Below are positions 30,827 through 40,678 of a stretch of 64,000 bases of DNA, one piece after another. The notes under the pieces were generated by a model. That model worked only from the letters and a program-made list of their open reading frames with translations. It did not search any database and was not told the origin of the DNA. This stretch comes from Lachnospiraceae bacterium (GTDB lineage Bacteria; Bacillota; Clostridia; Lachnospirales; Lachnospiraceae), in contig CAADTP010000006.1 of the NCBI GenBank assembly GCA_900751995.1, forward strand, positions 1-64,000. Direction: 5' to 3'. The translations under genes were made by a program, and so were the position numbers. The number at the start of each line of letters is the position of its first letter. Position 1 is the stretch's first letter.

Positions 30827-32635
30827 ATGATAGACCAGAGTAAAATTCGGAATTTTTGTATCATTGCACATATCGACCATGGCAAGTCAACACTTGCGGA
30901 CCGTATCATCGAGATGACGGGACTTCTTACAGAGAGGGAAATGCAGGCCCAGGTTCTGGATAACATGGACCTTGAGAGAGAACGAGGAATCACCATCAAA
31001 TCCCAGGCGGTTCGTATTGTATACAAAGCCAAGGACGGAAATGAGTATATTTTTAACCTGATCGATACCCCGGGACATGTGGACTTTAACTATGAAGTTT
31101 CCCGAAGCCTTGCTGCCTGTGACGGAGCGATCCTTGTTGTGGATGCAGCACAGGGAATCGAAGCTCAGACACTTGCCAATGTATATATGGCACTGGACCA
31201 TGATCTGGATGTGGTTCCGGTGATCAACAAGATCGACCTTCCAAGTGCGGATCCGGAGCGTGTTATCAATGAGATCGAGGATGTGATCGGAATCGAAGCG
31301 CAGGATGCACCGCAGATCTCCGCAAAAACAGGACTGAATGTAGACCAGGTCCTGGAGCAGATCGTCAATAAGGTCCCGGCGCCGGCGGGGGATGTGGATG
31401 CACCTCTGAAGGCTCTGATCTTCGATTCTGTTTATGACCCTTATAAGGGTGTTATCGTATTTTGCAGAGTGAAGGACGGACGTGTGAAAAAGGGCACGAG
31501 GATCCATATGATGGCGACCGGATTCACCACGGAGGTTGTGGAGGTTGGATATTTTGGAGCGGGTCAGTTTATCCCGTGTGACGAGCTGACAGCAGGTATG
31601 GTCGGATATATCACAGCCAGCATCAAGAATGTCCGTGATACCCGCGTGGGTGATACGGTAACGGATGCGGACAACCCCTGTGCAGAGGCACTTCCGGGAT
31701 ATAAGAAGGTAAACCCTATGGTTTATTGTGGCCTTTATCCGGCAGATGGTGCCAAGTACGGCGATCTCCGTGACGCGCTGGAGAAGCTTCAGCTCAACGA
31801 TGCTTCCCTTTATTATGAACCGGAGACATCGGTCGCTCTTGGATTTGGTTTCCGCTGCGGCTTCCTGGGACTTCTTCATCTGGAGATCATCCAGGAGCGT
31901 CTGGAGAGAGAGTATAACCTGGATCTTGTAACTACAGCACCGAGTGTTATCTATAAGGTCTATAAAACCAATGGTGAGATCATCGAGCTGACCAATCCCA
32001 CCAACCTTCCGGATCCTTCAGAGATCGAATACATGGAAGAGCCTATGGTGAAGGCGGAGATCATGGTAACCACAGAGTTCATTGGTGCGATCATGGATCT
32101 CTGCCAGGAGAGACGTGGTCAGTATGAAGGCATGGAATATATGGAAGAAACCCGTGCACTCCTGAAATACAGACTGCCGCTGAACGAGATCATTTATGAT
32201 TTCTTTGATGCACTGAAATCACGTTCCAGAGGTTATGCATCCCTGGATTACGAACTGGACGGATATGAGAGAAGTGAGCTTGTAAAGCTGGATATCCTTG
32301 TGAATAAAGAAGAAGTGGATGCTCTTTCCTTTATCGTGCATGCAGATACTGCTTACGAGCGTGGAAGAAAGATGTGTGAGAAGCTGAAAGACGAGATCCC
32401 GAGACAGCTCTTTGAGATTCCGATCCAGGCAGCTATCGGAAGCAAGGTCATTGCCAGAGAGACGGTAAGAGCCATGCGTAAAGACGTACTTGCCAAGTGT
32501 TACGGTGGAGATATCTCCCGTAAGAAGAAGCTTCTGGAAAAACAGAAGGAAGGTAAGAAACGTATGCGTCAGGTAGGTAACGTGGAGATCCCGCAGAAGG
32601 CATTTATGAGTGTCCTGAAGCTGGATGATAAATAG
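30827..32635 (+). CDS. lepA: Elongation factor 4 (LepA)
   Basis: A 602-residue translational GTPase that back-translocates or remodels stalled ribosomes. Motifs: FCIIAHIDHGKSTLADRI (G1), ERERGITIKSQAVR (G2), LIDTPGHVDF (G3) and PVINKIDLP (G4). The LepA-specific C-terminal domain has KLLEKQKEGKKRMRQVGNV. Length matches the family exactly. Ribosome site AAGGAGGA. In many Firmicutes lepA lies directly upstream of hemW, as here, with a small lipoprotein gene inserted between. Confidence 0.97.
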   Translation: MIDQSKIRNFCIIAHIDHGKSTLADRIIEMTGLLTEREMQAQVLDNMDLERERGITIKSQAVRIVYKAKDGNEYIFNLIDTPGHVDFNYEVSRSLAACDGAILVVDAAQGIEAQTLANVYMALDHDLDVVPVINKIDLPSADPERVINEIEDVIGIEAQDAPQISAKTGLNVDQVLEQIVNKVPAPAGDVDAPLKALIFDSVYDPYKGVIVFCRVKDGRVKKGTRIHMMATGFTTEVVEVGYFGAGQFIPCDELTAGMVGYITASIKNVRDTRVGDTVTDADNPCAEALPGYKKVNPMVYCGLYPADGAKYGDLRDALEKLQLNDASLYYEPETSVALGFGFRCGFLGLLHLEIIQERLEREYNLDLVTTAPSVIYKVYKTNGEIIELTNPTNLPDPSEIEYMEEPMVKAEIMVTTEFIGAIMDLCQERRGQYEGMEYMEETRALLKYRLPLNEIIYDFFDALKSRSRGYASLDYELDGYERSELVKLDILVNKEEVDALSFIVHADTAYERGRKMCEKLKDEIPRQLFEIPIQAAIGSKVIARETVRAMRKDVLAKCYGGDISRKKKLLEKQKEGKKRMRQVGNVEIPQKAFMSVLKLDDK

Positions 32636-32646
32636 GAGATGACTTT

Positions 32647-33033
32647 TTGAAAAAAAATATAAAAAAACTGTTTCTGGCAGCAGGACTTCTGGCTATAACA
32701 GGAGCTCTGCTTACCGGATGTGGTTCAAAGAAGAAAAATGCAGAAGAGGAAAGTGTGATCAAAATCAGTACAGCGCCGGAACCGACTGCCACTCCTGATC
32801 CGAAAACCGTAGATCCGGATGCAGTGACGAGCAATGGAAATCTGACAATGGTCAATGAGTACCTGGCAGAAAACGGCAGTGAGGCATTGGGGATCGATGG
32901 CGTGACACCGACACCGGCTGCTTCGGATGGAAGCACGGATAATGCGGATAGTGCCGGTGAAGACACAAGCTCCGATGAGGATAATGATACATCAGGTAGT
33001 GGTGGAGAGGAAGGAGCCATGGATGGAGAATGA
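32647..33033 (+). CDS. Small acidic lipoprotein of unknown function
   Basis: A 128-residue predicted lipoprotein: Lys-rich start, hydrophobic stretch and lipobox LLTGC with Cys25 as the likely lipidated residue. The mature part is short and acidic, rich in Pro/Thr then Ser/Asp/Gly (TAPEPTATPDPKT and a C-terminal DTSGSGGEEGAMDGE); a small central block, NLTMVNEYLAENGSEALGI, looks more ordered. Start TTG 32647 after AGGAG. Its end overlaps hemW by 11 bases, so the two are translated together. No family recognised. Confidence 0.75.
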   Translation: MKKNIKKLFLAAGLLAITGALLTGCGSKKKNAEEESVIKISTAPEPTATPDPKTVDPDAVTSNGNLTMVNEYLAENGSEALGIDGVTPTPAASDGSTDNADSAGEDTSSDEDNDTSGSGGEEGAMDGE

Positions 33034-34159
33034 GGCGAAAAAACCGCTGGAGCTCTATATCCATATTCCGTTTTGTGTAAAAAAATGCGATTACTGTGAT
33101 TTCCTTTCCGGACCTGCCGGAAAAGAGAGGCAGCGTGAATATTTCCAGGCTCTGGAAAGGGAGATTGCCGCTGTTCCGGATTTTTCGGACAGGGAGATCA
33201 CCACAGTTTTTATCGGCGGAGGAACACCTTCCGTGCCGGATCCGTCTCTTGTTGGAGAGATGCTGGATCAGATCAGAAATAAGTTTTTTGTGGCCCCGGA
33301 TGCTGAGATCACCATCGAAGCAAATCCGGGGACTTTATATAAAGAAAAACTTCAGATATATCTGGAACACGGGATCAACCGGCTGAGTCTGGGGCTTCAG
33401 TCCCCGCAGAATCGGGAATTAAAGATCCTTGGAAGGATCCATACGTGGGAAGAGTTTCAGGAGAGCTTTTTTATGGCAAGGGATGCAGGCTTTTCCAACA
33501 TCAATATCGATCTGATGAGTGCCATTCCGGAACAGACCTATGCAGACTGGGAAAAAAATCTCCGCACGGTGGCAGGGCTTTCGCCAGAACATATTTCCGC
33601 CTATAGTCTGATCATTGAGGAAGGCACTCCTTTCGGGGAGAGAAAGCTGAAATTGCCGGATGAGGATACGGAGTACCGTATGTATGAGAATACGGCAGGG
33701 ATCCTGGAGGAATATGGGTTTCATCAGTACGAGATCTCCAATTATGCGAAAGGCGGACGGGAATGCCGTCATAATAAGGGATACTGGCAGAGGATCGATT
33801 ATCTGGGACTGGGACTTGGGGCGTCTTCACTTCTGGAGCATATGCGTTTTTCCAATACTGCGGATATGAAGGAATATATTGGAAACAGTGCGTTTCCGGA
33901 TAAGATCCGCCAGAATATGGAAAGCCTTACAGAGGCAGATGAGATGGCTGAGTTTATGTTTCTGGGGCTTCGGATGACAGAGGGCGTTTCAATGGAAGCG
34001 TTTGCGAAATATTTCGGAAAAAATATGGAAAACGTTTACGGAGAGGTCCTGAAAAAACATCTGGAGATCGGAATGCTGGAACAAAAAGGAGACAGGATAT
34101 ATCTTTCGAGAAAGGGAATCCATGTGAGCAATGGAGTGATGGCGGATTTTCTGCTGTAG
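33023..34159 (+). CDS. hemW: Radical SAM heme chaperone / coproporphyrinogen-like enzyme HemW
   Basis: A 378-residue radical SAM protein. The [4Fe-4S] motif is CVKKCDYC (Cys18, Cys22, Cys25) in YIHIPFCVKKCDYCDF. Further marks: FIGGGTPSVPD, EANPGTL, INRLSLGLQS, INIDLMSAIPEQT and EISNYAKGGRECRHNKGYW. HemW inserts heme into acceptor proteins and is distinct from the oxygen-independent coproporphyrinogen oxidase HemN. In Firmicutes lacking heme synthesis it is often kept next to lepA. Start ATG 33023 with AAGGAG, inside the end of the lipoprotein gene. Confidence 0.93.
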   Translation: MENEAKKPLELYIHIPFCVKKCDYCDFLSGPAGKERQREYFQALEREIAAVPDFSDREITTVFIGGGTPSVPDPSLVGEMLDQIRNKFFVAPDAEITIEANPGTLYKEKLQIYLEHGINRLSLGLQSPQNRELKILGRIHTWEEFQESFFMARDAGFSNINIDLMSAIPEQTYADWEKNLRTVAGLSPEHISAYSLIIEEGTPFGERKLKLPDEDTEYRMYENTAGILEEYGFHQYEISNYAKGGRECRHNKGYWQRIDYLGLGLGASSLLEHMRFSNTADMKEYIGNSAFPDKIRQNMESLTEADEMAEFMFLGLRMTEGVSMEAFAKYFGKNMENVYGEVLKKHLEIGMLEQKGDRIYLSRKGIHVSNGVMADFLL

Positions 34160-34182
34160 AAAAATTTGTCGATTTTTTCACC

Positions 34183-34211
34183 TTGACGAACGGATGTTCT
34201 GGCAGTATACT
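34183..34211 (+). promoter_or_regulatory. uvrA promoter with embedded LexA/DinR box
   Basis: TTGACG (34183-34188), exactly 17 bases and TATACT (34206-34211). The spacer contains CGAACGGATGTTC (34187-34199), an exact match to the Gram-positive SOS-box core CGAAC-N4-GTTC. LexA bound here would block RNA polymerase, so uvrA should be DNA-damage inducible. Confidence 0.88.
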
Positions 34212-34313
34212 GATAAAAAATCAGAAGTTTTACAGCGGAATAAGAGAGGTAGATTCTGCTGTTGAGAAGAATACCGGAGTATTTTTTATGACCGGACAGA
34301 GTAGGAGGCTTTC

Positions 34314-37163
34314 ATGTCAGCAGAAGCAAACGATAAGAAGCGTTTTATCAGGATACGCGGAGCCAATGAGAATAATCTTAAGAATCTTAGCGTCGATATT
34401 CCCAGAGACCAGTTTGTGGTACTTACCGGACTCAGCGGCTCCGGCAAGTCATCTCTTGCATTTGATACCATTTATGCAGAGGGACAGAGACGTTATATGG
34501 AGTCACTTTCTTCCTATGCGAGGCAGTTCCTGGGACAGATGGAGAAACCGGATGTGGAGAGTATCGAGGGCCTTCCGCCGGCAATCTCCATTGATCAGAA
34601 GTCAACGAACCGGAATCCCCGTTCTACAGTGGGTACGGTAACGGAGATCTACGATTATTTCCGACTTCTGTATGCCCGTGTGGGAATCCCGCACTGTCCC
34701 AAATGTGGAAGAGAAATCCGCAAACAGACGGTAGATCAGATGGTGGATCAGATCATGATGCTTCCGGAACGCCAGAAGATCCAGCTTCTTGCACCGGTAG
34801 TGCGGGGCCGCAAGGGAACCCATGTTAAACTTCTGGATCAGGCCAGAAGAAGCGGATATGTGAGAGTGCAGATCGACGGAAATCTCTATGAGCTTTCTGA
34901 GGAGATTAAGCTGGATAAGAATATCAAACATAACATTGAGATCGTTGTGGATCGACTTATTGTGAAACCGGGAATAGAGAAGCGTCTTTCCGATTCCATT
35001 GAAACTGTGCTGGATCTGGCGGATGGTCTGCTGGTAGTAGACACTATGGACGGGAAGCTTCTGAATTTCAGTCAGAGTTTTTCCTGTCCGGATTGCGGCA
35101 TCAGCATTGATGAGATCGAACCCAGGAGCTTTTCCTTTAATAATCCGTTTGGTGCTTGCCCCCAGTGTCTGGGTCTTGGATATAAGATGGAATTTGATAT
35201 CGATCTGATGATCCCGGATAAGAAACTGAGTATCAATGAAGGGGCTATCGCTGTTCTCGGATGGCAGTCCTGTACCACGCAGGGAAGCTTTTCCAGAGCA
35301 ATCCTGGATGCCCTGGCAAGGGAATATGAATTTTCTCTGGATACACCTTTCTGCGAGTATCCGAAGAAGGTCCAGGATATCCTCATCCATGGTACCGGCG
35401 GTCATTCTGTGAAGGTTTATTATAAAGGACAGCGGGGAGAGGGCGTTTACGATGTGGCGTTCCCGGGACTGATCCGCAATGTGGAGCAGAGATACCGTGA
35501 AACCGGTTCCGAGGCCATGAAGCAGGAATACGAGAGCTTTATGCGGATTACTCCGTGCACCACATGTAAGGGACAGAGGCTGAAGAAGGAGTCACTGGCA
35601 GTGACCGTGGCGGATAAGAATATTTATGAAGTGACCAATATGCCGGTACAGAAGCTGCAGGGCTTTCTCCGCGATCTGAAGCTTTCAAAGCAGCAGGAGC
35701 TTATCGGAAGGCAGATCCTGAAAGAAATCCGCGCCAGAGTTGGATTTCTGGCAGAGGTTGGCCTGGAGTATCTTTCACTTGGAAGAGCTACCGGAACCCT
35801 TTCCGGCGGAGAGGCTCAGAGGATCCGTCTTGCCACACAGATCGGATCCGGGCTTGTGGGGGTTGCATATATCCTAGATGAGCCGAGTATCGGGCTTCAT
35901 CAGAGAGATAATGACAAGCTTCTGGGGGCACTGATGCGTCTCCGTGATCTTGGCAACAGTCTGATCGTGGTGGAGCATGATGAAGATACCATGCGTGCTG
36001 CAGACTGTGTCATCGATATCGGCCCCGGAGCCGGAGAACATGGCGGACAACTGGTCGCAATGGGGACAGCTGAGGATCTGATGAAAAATGAGGAGTCTGT
36101 GACAGGAGCTTATTTAAGCGGAAGGCTGAAGATCCCGGTACCGGAAGTGAGGAAGGAACCAACCGGATTTCTTCATATAAAGGGTGCGGCAGAGAACAAC
36201 CTGAAGCATATCGACGTAGATATTCCTCTGGGAGTGATGACCTGTATCACAGGTGTTTCCGGTTCCGGTAAGAGTTCTCTGATCAATGAAATCTTGTACA
36301 AGAGACTTTCCAGAGACCTGAACCGTGCCAGAGTGATCCCCGGGAAACATGATGACATCCTGGGTATCGATCAGCTGGATAAGGTGATCAATATCGACCA
36401 GTCTCCGATCGGAAGAACTCCTCGTTCCAATCCTGCCACATATACCGGGGTTTTTGACCAGATCCGTGATCTTTTTGCAGCCACCGCAGATGCCAAGGCA
36501 AAGGGTTACAAGAAAGGCCGTTTCAGTTTTAATGTCAAGGGCGGACGGTGCGAGGCCTGCAGCGGTGACGGAATCATCAAGATCGAGATGCATTTTCTTC
36601 CGGATGTATATGTGCCTTGCGAAGTCTGCAAGGGCAAACGTTACAATCGTGAGACTCTGGAAGTGAAGTATAAAGGCAAGAGTATTTATGATGTATTGAA
36701 TATGACTGTGGAAGAAGCACTGACATTTTTTGAGAATGTACCGTCGATCCGGAGAAAGATCGAGACCTTGTATGATGTAGGGCTTTCCTATATCCGTCTG
36801 GGTCAGCCCTCCACCACTCTTTCCGGAGGAGAAGCACAGCGTATCAAGCTTGCCACAGAACTCAGCAAGCGCAGTACCGGAAAGACGATCTATATCCTGG
36901 ATGAGCCTACCACAGGACTGCACTTTGCGGATGTCCACAAGCTGATCGAGATCCTGCGCCGTCTGTCTGAAGGAGGAAACACCGTTGTGGTCATTGAGCA
37001 CAATCTGGATGTGATCAAGACGGCGGATCATATTATTGATATCGGACCGGAAGGCGGTGACAGAGGCGGAACGGTAATTGCCAGAGGAACTCCGGAGGAA
37101 GTAGCAGAGAATCCGGTTTCCTACACCGGTAAATATGTGAAAAAATATCTGGAACAGAAATAA
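34314..37163 (+). CDS. uvrA: Excinuclease ABC subunit A
   Basis: A 949-residue damage-recognition ATPase of nucleotide excision repair. Two ABC modules: Walker A sites LTGLSGSGKSSLAFDT near residue 32 and ITGVSGSGKSSLINEIL near residue 645. Signature motifs are TLSGGEAQRIRLATQIGSG and TLSGGEAQRIKLATEL. Zinc-binding cysteines: CPKCGREI, CTTCKGQR, CEACSGDG and CEVCKGKRYNRETL. Length is normal. Ribosome site AGGAGG. Transcribed from an SOS-type promoter; no uvrB or uvrC in the window. Confidence 0.98.
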   Translation: MSAEANDKKRFIRIRGANENNLKNLSVDIPRDQFVVLTGLSGSGKSSLAFDTIYAEGQRRYMESLSSYARQFLGQMEKPDVESIEGLPPAISIDQKSTNRNPRSTVGTVTEIYDYFRLLYARVGIPHCPKCGREIRKQTVDQMVDQIMMLPERQKIQLLAPVVRGRKGTHVKLLDQARRSGYVRVQIDGNLYELSEEIKLDKNIKHNIEIVVDRLIVKPGIEKRLSDSIETVLDLADGLLVVDTMDGKLLNFSQSFSCPDCGISIDEIEPRSFSFNNPFGACPQCLGLGYKMEFDIDLMIPDKKLSINEGAIAVLGWQSCTTQGSFSRAILDALAREYEFSLDTPFCEYPKKVQDILIHGTGGHSVKVYYKGQRGEGVYDVAFPGLIRNVEQRYRETGSEAMKQEYESFMRITPCTTCKGQRLKKESLAVTVADKNIYEVTNMPVQKLQGFLRDLKLSKQQELIGRQILKEIRARVGFLAEVGLEYLSLGRATGTLSGGEAQRIRLATQIGSGLVGVAYILDEPSIGLHQRDNDKLLGALMRLRDLGNSLIVVEHDEDTMRAADCVIDIGPGAGEHGGQLVAMGTAEDLMKNEESVTGAYLSGRLKIPVPEVRKEPTGFLHIKGAAENNLKHIDVDIPLGVMTCITGVSGSGKSSLINEILYKRLSRDLNRARVIPGKHDDILGIDQLDKVINIDQSPIGRTPRSNPATYTGVFDQIRDLFAATADAKAKGYKKGRFSFNVKGGRCEACSGDGIIKIEMHFLPDVYVPCEVCKGKRYNRETLEVKYKGKSIYDVLNMTVEEALTFFENVPSIRRKIETLYDVGLSYIRLGQPSTTLSGGEAQRIKLATELSKRSTGKTIYILDEPTTGLHFADVHKLIEILRRLSEGGNTVVVIEHNLDVIKTADHIIDIGPEGGDRGGTVIARGTPEEVAENPVSYTGKYVKKYLEQK

Positions 37164-37176
37164 CCGGTAAAAGTTC

Positions 37177-37205
37177 TTTTCAATTTCTGTGGTTTTGTAT
37201 ATAAT
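37177..37205 (+). promoter_or_regulatory. Promoter for the MreB-type gene
   Basis: TTTTCA (37177-37182), 17 bases and TATAAT (37200-37205), about 90 bases before the start codon. Confidence 0.65.
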
Positions 37206-37295
37206 GAAGTGCGGGAACGTTTCGGCACAGACCGGAACAGAATAAGTCAGAAATGCGTCAGCATATGAATGTGTATGACGCAGGCGGGAGGATTT

Positions 37296-38279
37296 ATGCC
37301 GGCAAAGGATATTGGAATCGATCTGGGAACCAGAAACAGTCTGGTGTTTTCCACAGGCAAGGGGATTGTTTTAAGAGAGCCCTCTGTGGTTGTTTATGAT
37401 AAAGATACAGAGAAGATCAGAGCGATCGGTGAGGAAGCCAGACAGATGGCAAGCCATCTGACTTCCAATATGGAAGTGATCTGGCCAATCCGAAGAGGTG
37501 TGATCGTAGATTATAATGTAATGGAAAAGATGCTGAAATATTTTATTTCACAGGCTATGGGACGGAGAGCGTTCCGGAAACCGAGAGTCAGCATCAGTGT
37601 TCCGAGCGGGATCACGGAGATTGAGCGTAAAGCAATTGAGGAAGCTGCCTATCAGTCAGGAGCCAGGGAAGTTTTTCTTGTGGACGAGCCCATCGCTGCT
37701 GCTATCGGTGCAGGTGTAGATATCACCAAGCCATTTGGTAATCTGATCGTGGATATCGGTGCAGGGACCACGGATGTTGCGGTCATATCGGTAGGGGGAG
37801 TGGTTGTTTCCGCTTCTGTGAAGGTTGCAGGAGATAATTTTGATCATGCGATCATGAATTATGTACGTGAGAAGCATAGTCTCTTTATCGGGGAAGATGC
37901 AGCGGAGAATATCAAAATCAAGATCGGAACAGCCAGTGAAGAAGCGGATCTTCGCACGATGGAGGTCAAGGGCAGAAATATCATCACAGGACTTCCGAAG
38001 GTGGCAACACTGACTTCTGAGGAGATCCGGACCGCTTTGAGGGAAACGACCGGGCAGATTGTGGAGACTGTACATGGTGTTCTTGAAAAAACACCGCCAG
38101 AGCTGGCGGCAGATATCATGGACAGAGGAATCGTTCTTACAGGCGGAGGTGCCATGCTGCATGGAATGGATGCATTGATCGAGCAGAAAACAGGAGTCAG
38201 CACACTGACGGTACAGGATGCAATGCTTGTAGTGGCTGCAGGAACAGGAAAATATGCGGAAATCATGTCAAGGATGTAA
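37296..38279 (+). CDS. MreB/Mbl-type actin-like cell-shape protein
   Basis: A 327-residue bacterial actin that forms membrane-bound filaments guiding lateral wall synthesis. Nucleotide-binding motifs: KDIGIDLGTRNSLVFSTG (phosphate 1), GNLIVDIGAGTTDVAVIS (phosphate 2) and GIVLTGGGAMLHGMD (adenosine). VSVPSG-like ISVPSGITEIERKAI and FLVDEPIAAAIGAGVDI are typical. The gene stands alone, not beside mreCD, which fits Mbl or MreBH-type paralogues more than the main MreB. Start ATG 37296 after GGGAGG; an ATG nine codons earlier has no ribosome site. Confidence 0.92.
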   Translation: MPAKDIGIDLGTRNSLVFSTGKGIVLREPSVVVYDKDTEKIRAIGEEARQMASHLTSNMEVIWPIRRGVIVDYNVMEKMLKYFISQAMGRRAFRKPRVSISVPSGITEIERKAIEEAAYQSGAREVFLVDEPIAAAIGAGVDITKPFGNLIVDIGAGTTDVAVISVGGVVVSASVKVAGDNFDHAIMNYVREKHSLFIGEDAAENIKIKIGTASEEADLRTMEVKGRNIITGLPKVATLTSEEIRTALRETTGQIVETVHGVLEKTPPELAADIMDRGIVLTGGGAMLHGMDALIEQKTGVSTLTVQDAMLVVAAGTGKYAEIMSRM

Positions 38280-38345
38280 ACCGTTATGAGTCGTCTGGAC
38301 GGCACAGGAGCAGAGAAGAGACTGCCGAAGGAAACTCATACAGAT

Positions 38346-38371
38346 AAGGCGCTGCAGCTGCAGTGCCTTTT
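38346..38371 (+). terminator. Intrinsic terminator after the MreB-type gene
   Basis: AAGGCGCTGCAG and CTGCAGTGCCTT are nearly self-complementary, giving a long GC stem with TTTT after it. recD2 begins 22 bases later, so read-through probably still occurs. Confidence 0.6.
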
Positions 38372-38392
38372 GCTGTTATCAGAGGTTTACAG

Positions 38393-40678
38393 ATGGAGAA
38401 GAAAATGAGTGAGACAGTTACAGGATATATAGATCATGTGATCTTCCGGAATGAAGATAATGGATATACGGTCATGGTACTGAAAGGGATGGAAGAGGAA
38501 CAGGAACTGACCTGTGTGGGAACATTTCCTGCGATCACCCAGGGGGCTGCCATTGAAGCTTCCGGAAATTATACAACACACCCGGTGTATGGTAAACAGT
38601 TTCAGATATCCTCCTACGTAGAAAAAATGCCGGAGGATGCACTGGCCATGGAACGCTATCTGGGTTCCGGCGCGATCAAGGGGATCGGTGCGGCACTGGC
38701 AGCCAGGATCGTACGTCGTTTCGGCGATGATACCATGCGTATTGTGGAGGAAGAACCGGAGCGTTTGGCTGAGATCAAGGGAATCAGCGAAAAAAAGGCC
38801 ATGGAGATCGCAGAACAGATGACGGAGAAAGCAGATATGCGCCGCGCTATGATCTTTCTCCAGAAATACGGGATATCGCTGAATCTCGGCGCAAAGATCT
38901 ATCAGAAATACGGACAGACTGTATATGGAGTCCTGCAGGAGAATCCGTATCGCCTTGCAGAGGATATCAGTGGTGTGGGATTCCGTATCGCAGATGAGAT
39001 CGCTTCCCGGATCGGGATCCATACAGATTCAGATTACAGGATAAGAAGCGGAATGTTGTATACTCTCCTACAGGCTTCAGGAGAAGGCCATATCTATCTC
39101 CCGAAGGAGGAGCTTTTTTCCAGGGCATCCGGACTTTTGGGAGTAGATTCCTCCTATATGGAAAAACATCTCATGGATATGGTAGTAGACCGGAAACTGA
39201 TCCTGAAAGAAACAGAAGACGGTGCAGTTGTCTATCCCACACGATATTATTATCTTGAGCTGAATTCAGCCAGAATGCTCTGTGAGCTGAACATCCTCTG
39301 CCCGGAAGATGAGGAGATGATGGCGAAACGGATCAACAGGATCGAAAAGGAGACAGGAACCCGGTTAGATGAAATGCAGAAACAGGCAGTGGCGGCAGCT
39401 GCCAGTCATGGTCTGTTCATTCTGACCGGCGGGCCGGGAACCGGAAAGACTACAACGATCAATGCGATTATCCGTTATTTTGAAGAGGAAGGCGCTGAGC
39501 TGCGGCTTGCAGCTCCCACCGGCCGTGCAGCCAAGCGAATGACAGAGGCTACCGGATACGAGGCTCAGACGATCCACAGACTTCTGGAGCTGAACGGGAT
39601 GCCGGAGGAAGAGCAGGAAGGCCGTGCAGTTCATTTTGACAGGAATTCGGAGAATCCGCTGGAAGCGGATGTGATCATCATTGATGAGATGTCCATGGTA
39701 GATATCGCACTGATGCATTCATTGCTTCTTGCAGTGACAGCAGGGACCAGACTGATCCTGGTAGGTGATGAAAATCAGCTTCCCAGTGTAGGCCCGGGAA
39801 ATGTTCTGAGGGATATTATCCGCAGCGGCTGTTTTCCGGTAGTAGAGTTGAAAAAGATTTTCCGCCAGGCATCTGAAAGTGATATTGTGGTGAATGCACA
39901 TAAGATCAACCGGGGCGAGCAGGTGACCATCAATAACAAGAGCCGGGATTTCTTTTTTCTGAAAAGATATGACGCGGACATCATTATCCGTGTGGTGATC
40001 GCACTGATCCAGGAGAAGCTTCCGCGTTATGTAGATGCAAAGCCCTATGAGATCCAGGTGCTCACGCCTATGCGTAAGGGACTTTTAGGTGTGGAGCGGC
40101 TGAACCAGATACTTCAGAGATATCTGAACCCGCCGGATGAAAAGAAAAAGGAGAAAGAGATCGGACAGCGCCTTTTCCGTGAAGGGGATAAGGTGATGCA
40201 GGTGAAGAACAATTACCAGCTGGAGTGGGAAATCCTTGGACGATACAAGATTCCTGTGGATAAAGGTGTGGGCGTGTTTAATGGAGATACCGGTATTATG
40301 ACGGAGATCAATGAATTTGCGGAAACGGCTACCGTGGAATTTGAGGATGGCAGACAGGCAGAATATTCCTTCAAACAGCTTGAGGAACTGGAACTTGCCT
40401 ATGCAGTGACCATACATAAGTCCCAGGGCTCAGAATATCCGGCAGTGATCCTTCCAATCCTTTCCGGACCAAGGATGCTGATGAATCGGAATCTTCTGTA
40501 TACAGCAGTGACCAGAGCCAGAAAATGTGTTACCGTAGTAGGCAGCGAGACCACTTTTGCGGAGATGATCCGTAATGAAAAACAGCAGCAGAGATACAGC
40601 TCTTTGGACAGACGGATCCGGGAGCTGGATGAATCTGAACAGAAAGAGAGCGCCATCGGGGAGAAAGGACTTTCTTGA
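38393..40678 (+). CDS. recD2: ATP-dependent RecD2-type DNA helicase
   Basis: A 761-residue SF1B 5'-3' helicase of the RecD2/TraA class, found without RecBC and linked to replication-fork and mismatch repair. N-terminal OB-like domain VTGYIDHVIFRNEDNGYTVM; HhH motifs (GSGAIKGIGAALAARIV, IKGISEKKAMEIAEQM, ISGVGFRIADEIA); Walker A TGGPGTGKTTTINAII near residue 345; Walker B VIIIDEMSMVDIAL; motif III GDENQLPSVGPG; C-terminal VTIHKSQGSEYPAVILP and LLYTAVTRARK. Start ATG 38393 after GAGG; the ATG four codons on is also possible. comF overlaps its stop. Confidence 0.95.
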   Translation: MEKKMSETVTGYIDHVIFRNEDNGYTVMVLKGMEEEQELTCVGTFPAITQGAAIEASGNYTTHPVYGKQFQISSYVEKMPEDALAMERYLGSGAIKGIGAALAARIVRRFGDDTMRIVEEEPERLAEIKGISEKKAMEIAEQMTEKADMRRAMIFLQKYGISLNLGAKIYQKYGQTVYGVLQENPYRLAEDISGVGFRIADEIASRIGIHTDSDYRIRSGMLYTLLQASGEGHIYLPKEELFSRASGLLGVDSSYMEKHLMDMVVDRKLILKETEDGAVVYPTRYYYLELNSARMLCELNILCPEDEEMMAKRINRIEKETGTRLDEMQKQAVAAAASHGLFILTGGPGTGKTTTINAIIRYFEEEGAELRLAAPTGRAAKRMTEATGYEAQTIHRLLELNGMPEEEQEGRAVHFDRNSENPLEADVIIIDEMSMVDIALMHSLLLAVTAGTRLILVGDENQLPSVGPGNVLRDIIRSGCFPVVELKKIFRQASESDIVVNAHKINRGEQVTINNKSRDFFFLKRYDADIIIRVVIALIQEKLPRYVDAKPYEIQVLTPMRKGLLGVERLNQILQRYLNPPDEKKKEKEIGQRLFREGDKVMQVKNNYQLEWEILGRYKIPVDKGVGVFNGDTGIMTEINEFAETATVEFEDGRQAEYSFKQLEELELAYAVTIHKSQGSEYPAVILPILSGPRMLMNRNLLYTAVTRARKCVTVVGSETTFAEMIRNEKQQQRYSSLDRRIRELDESEQKESAIGEKGLS

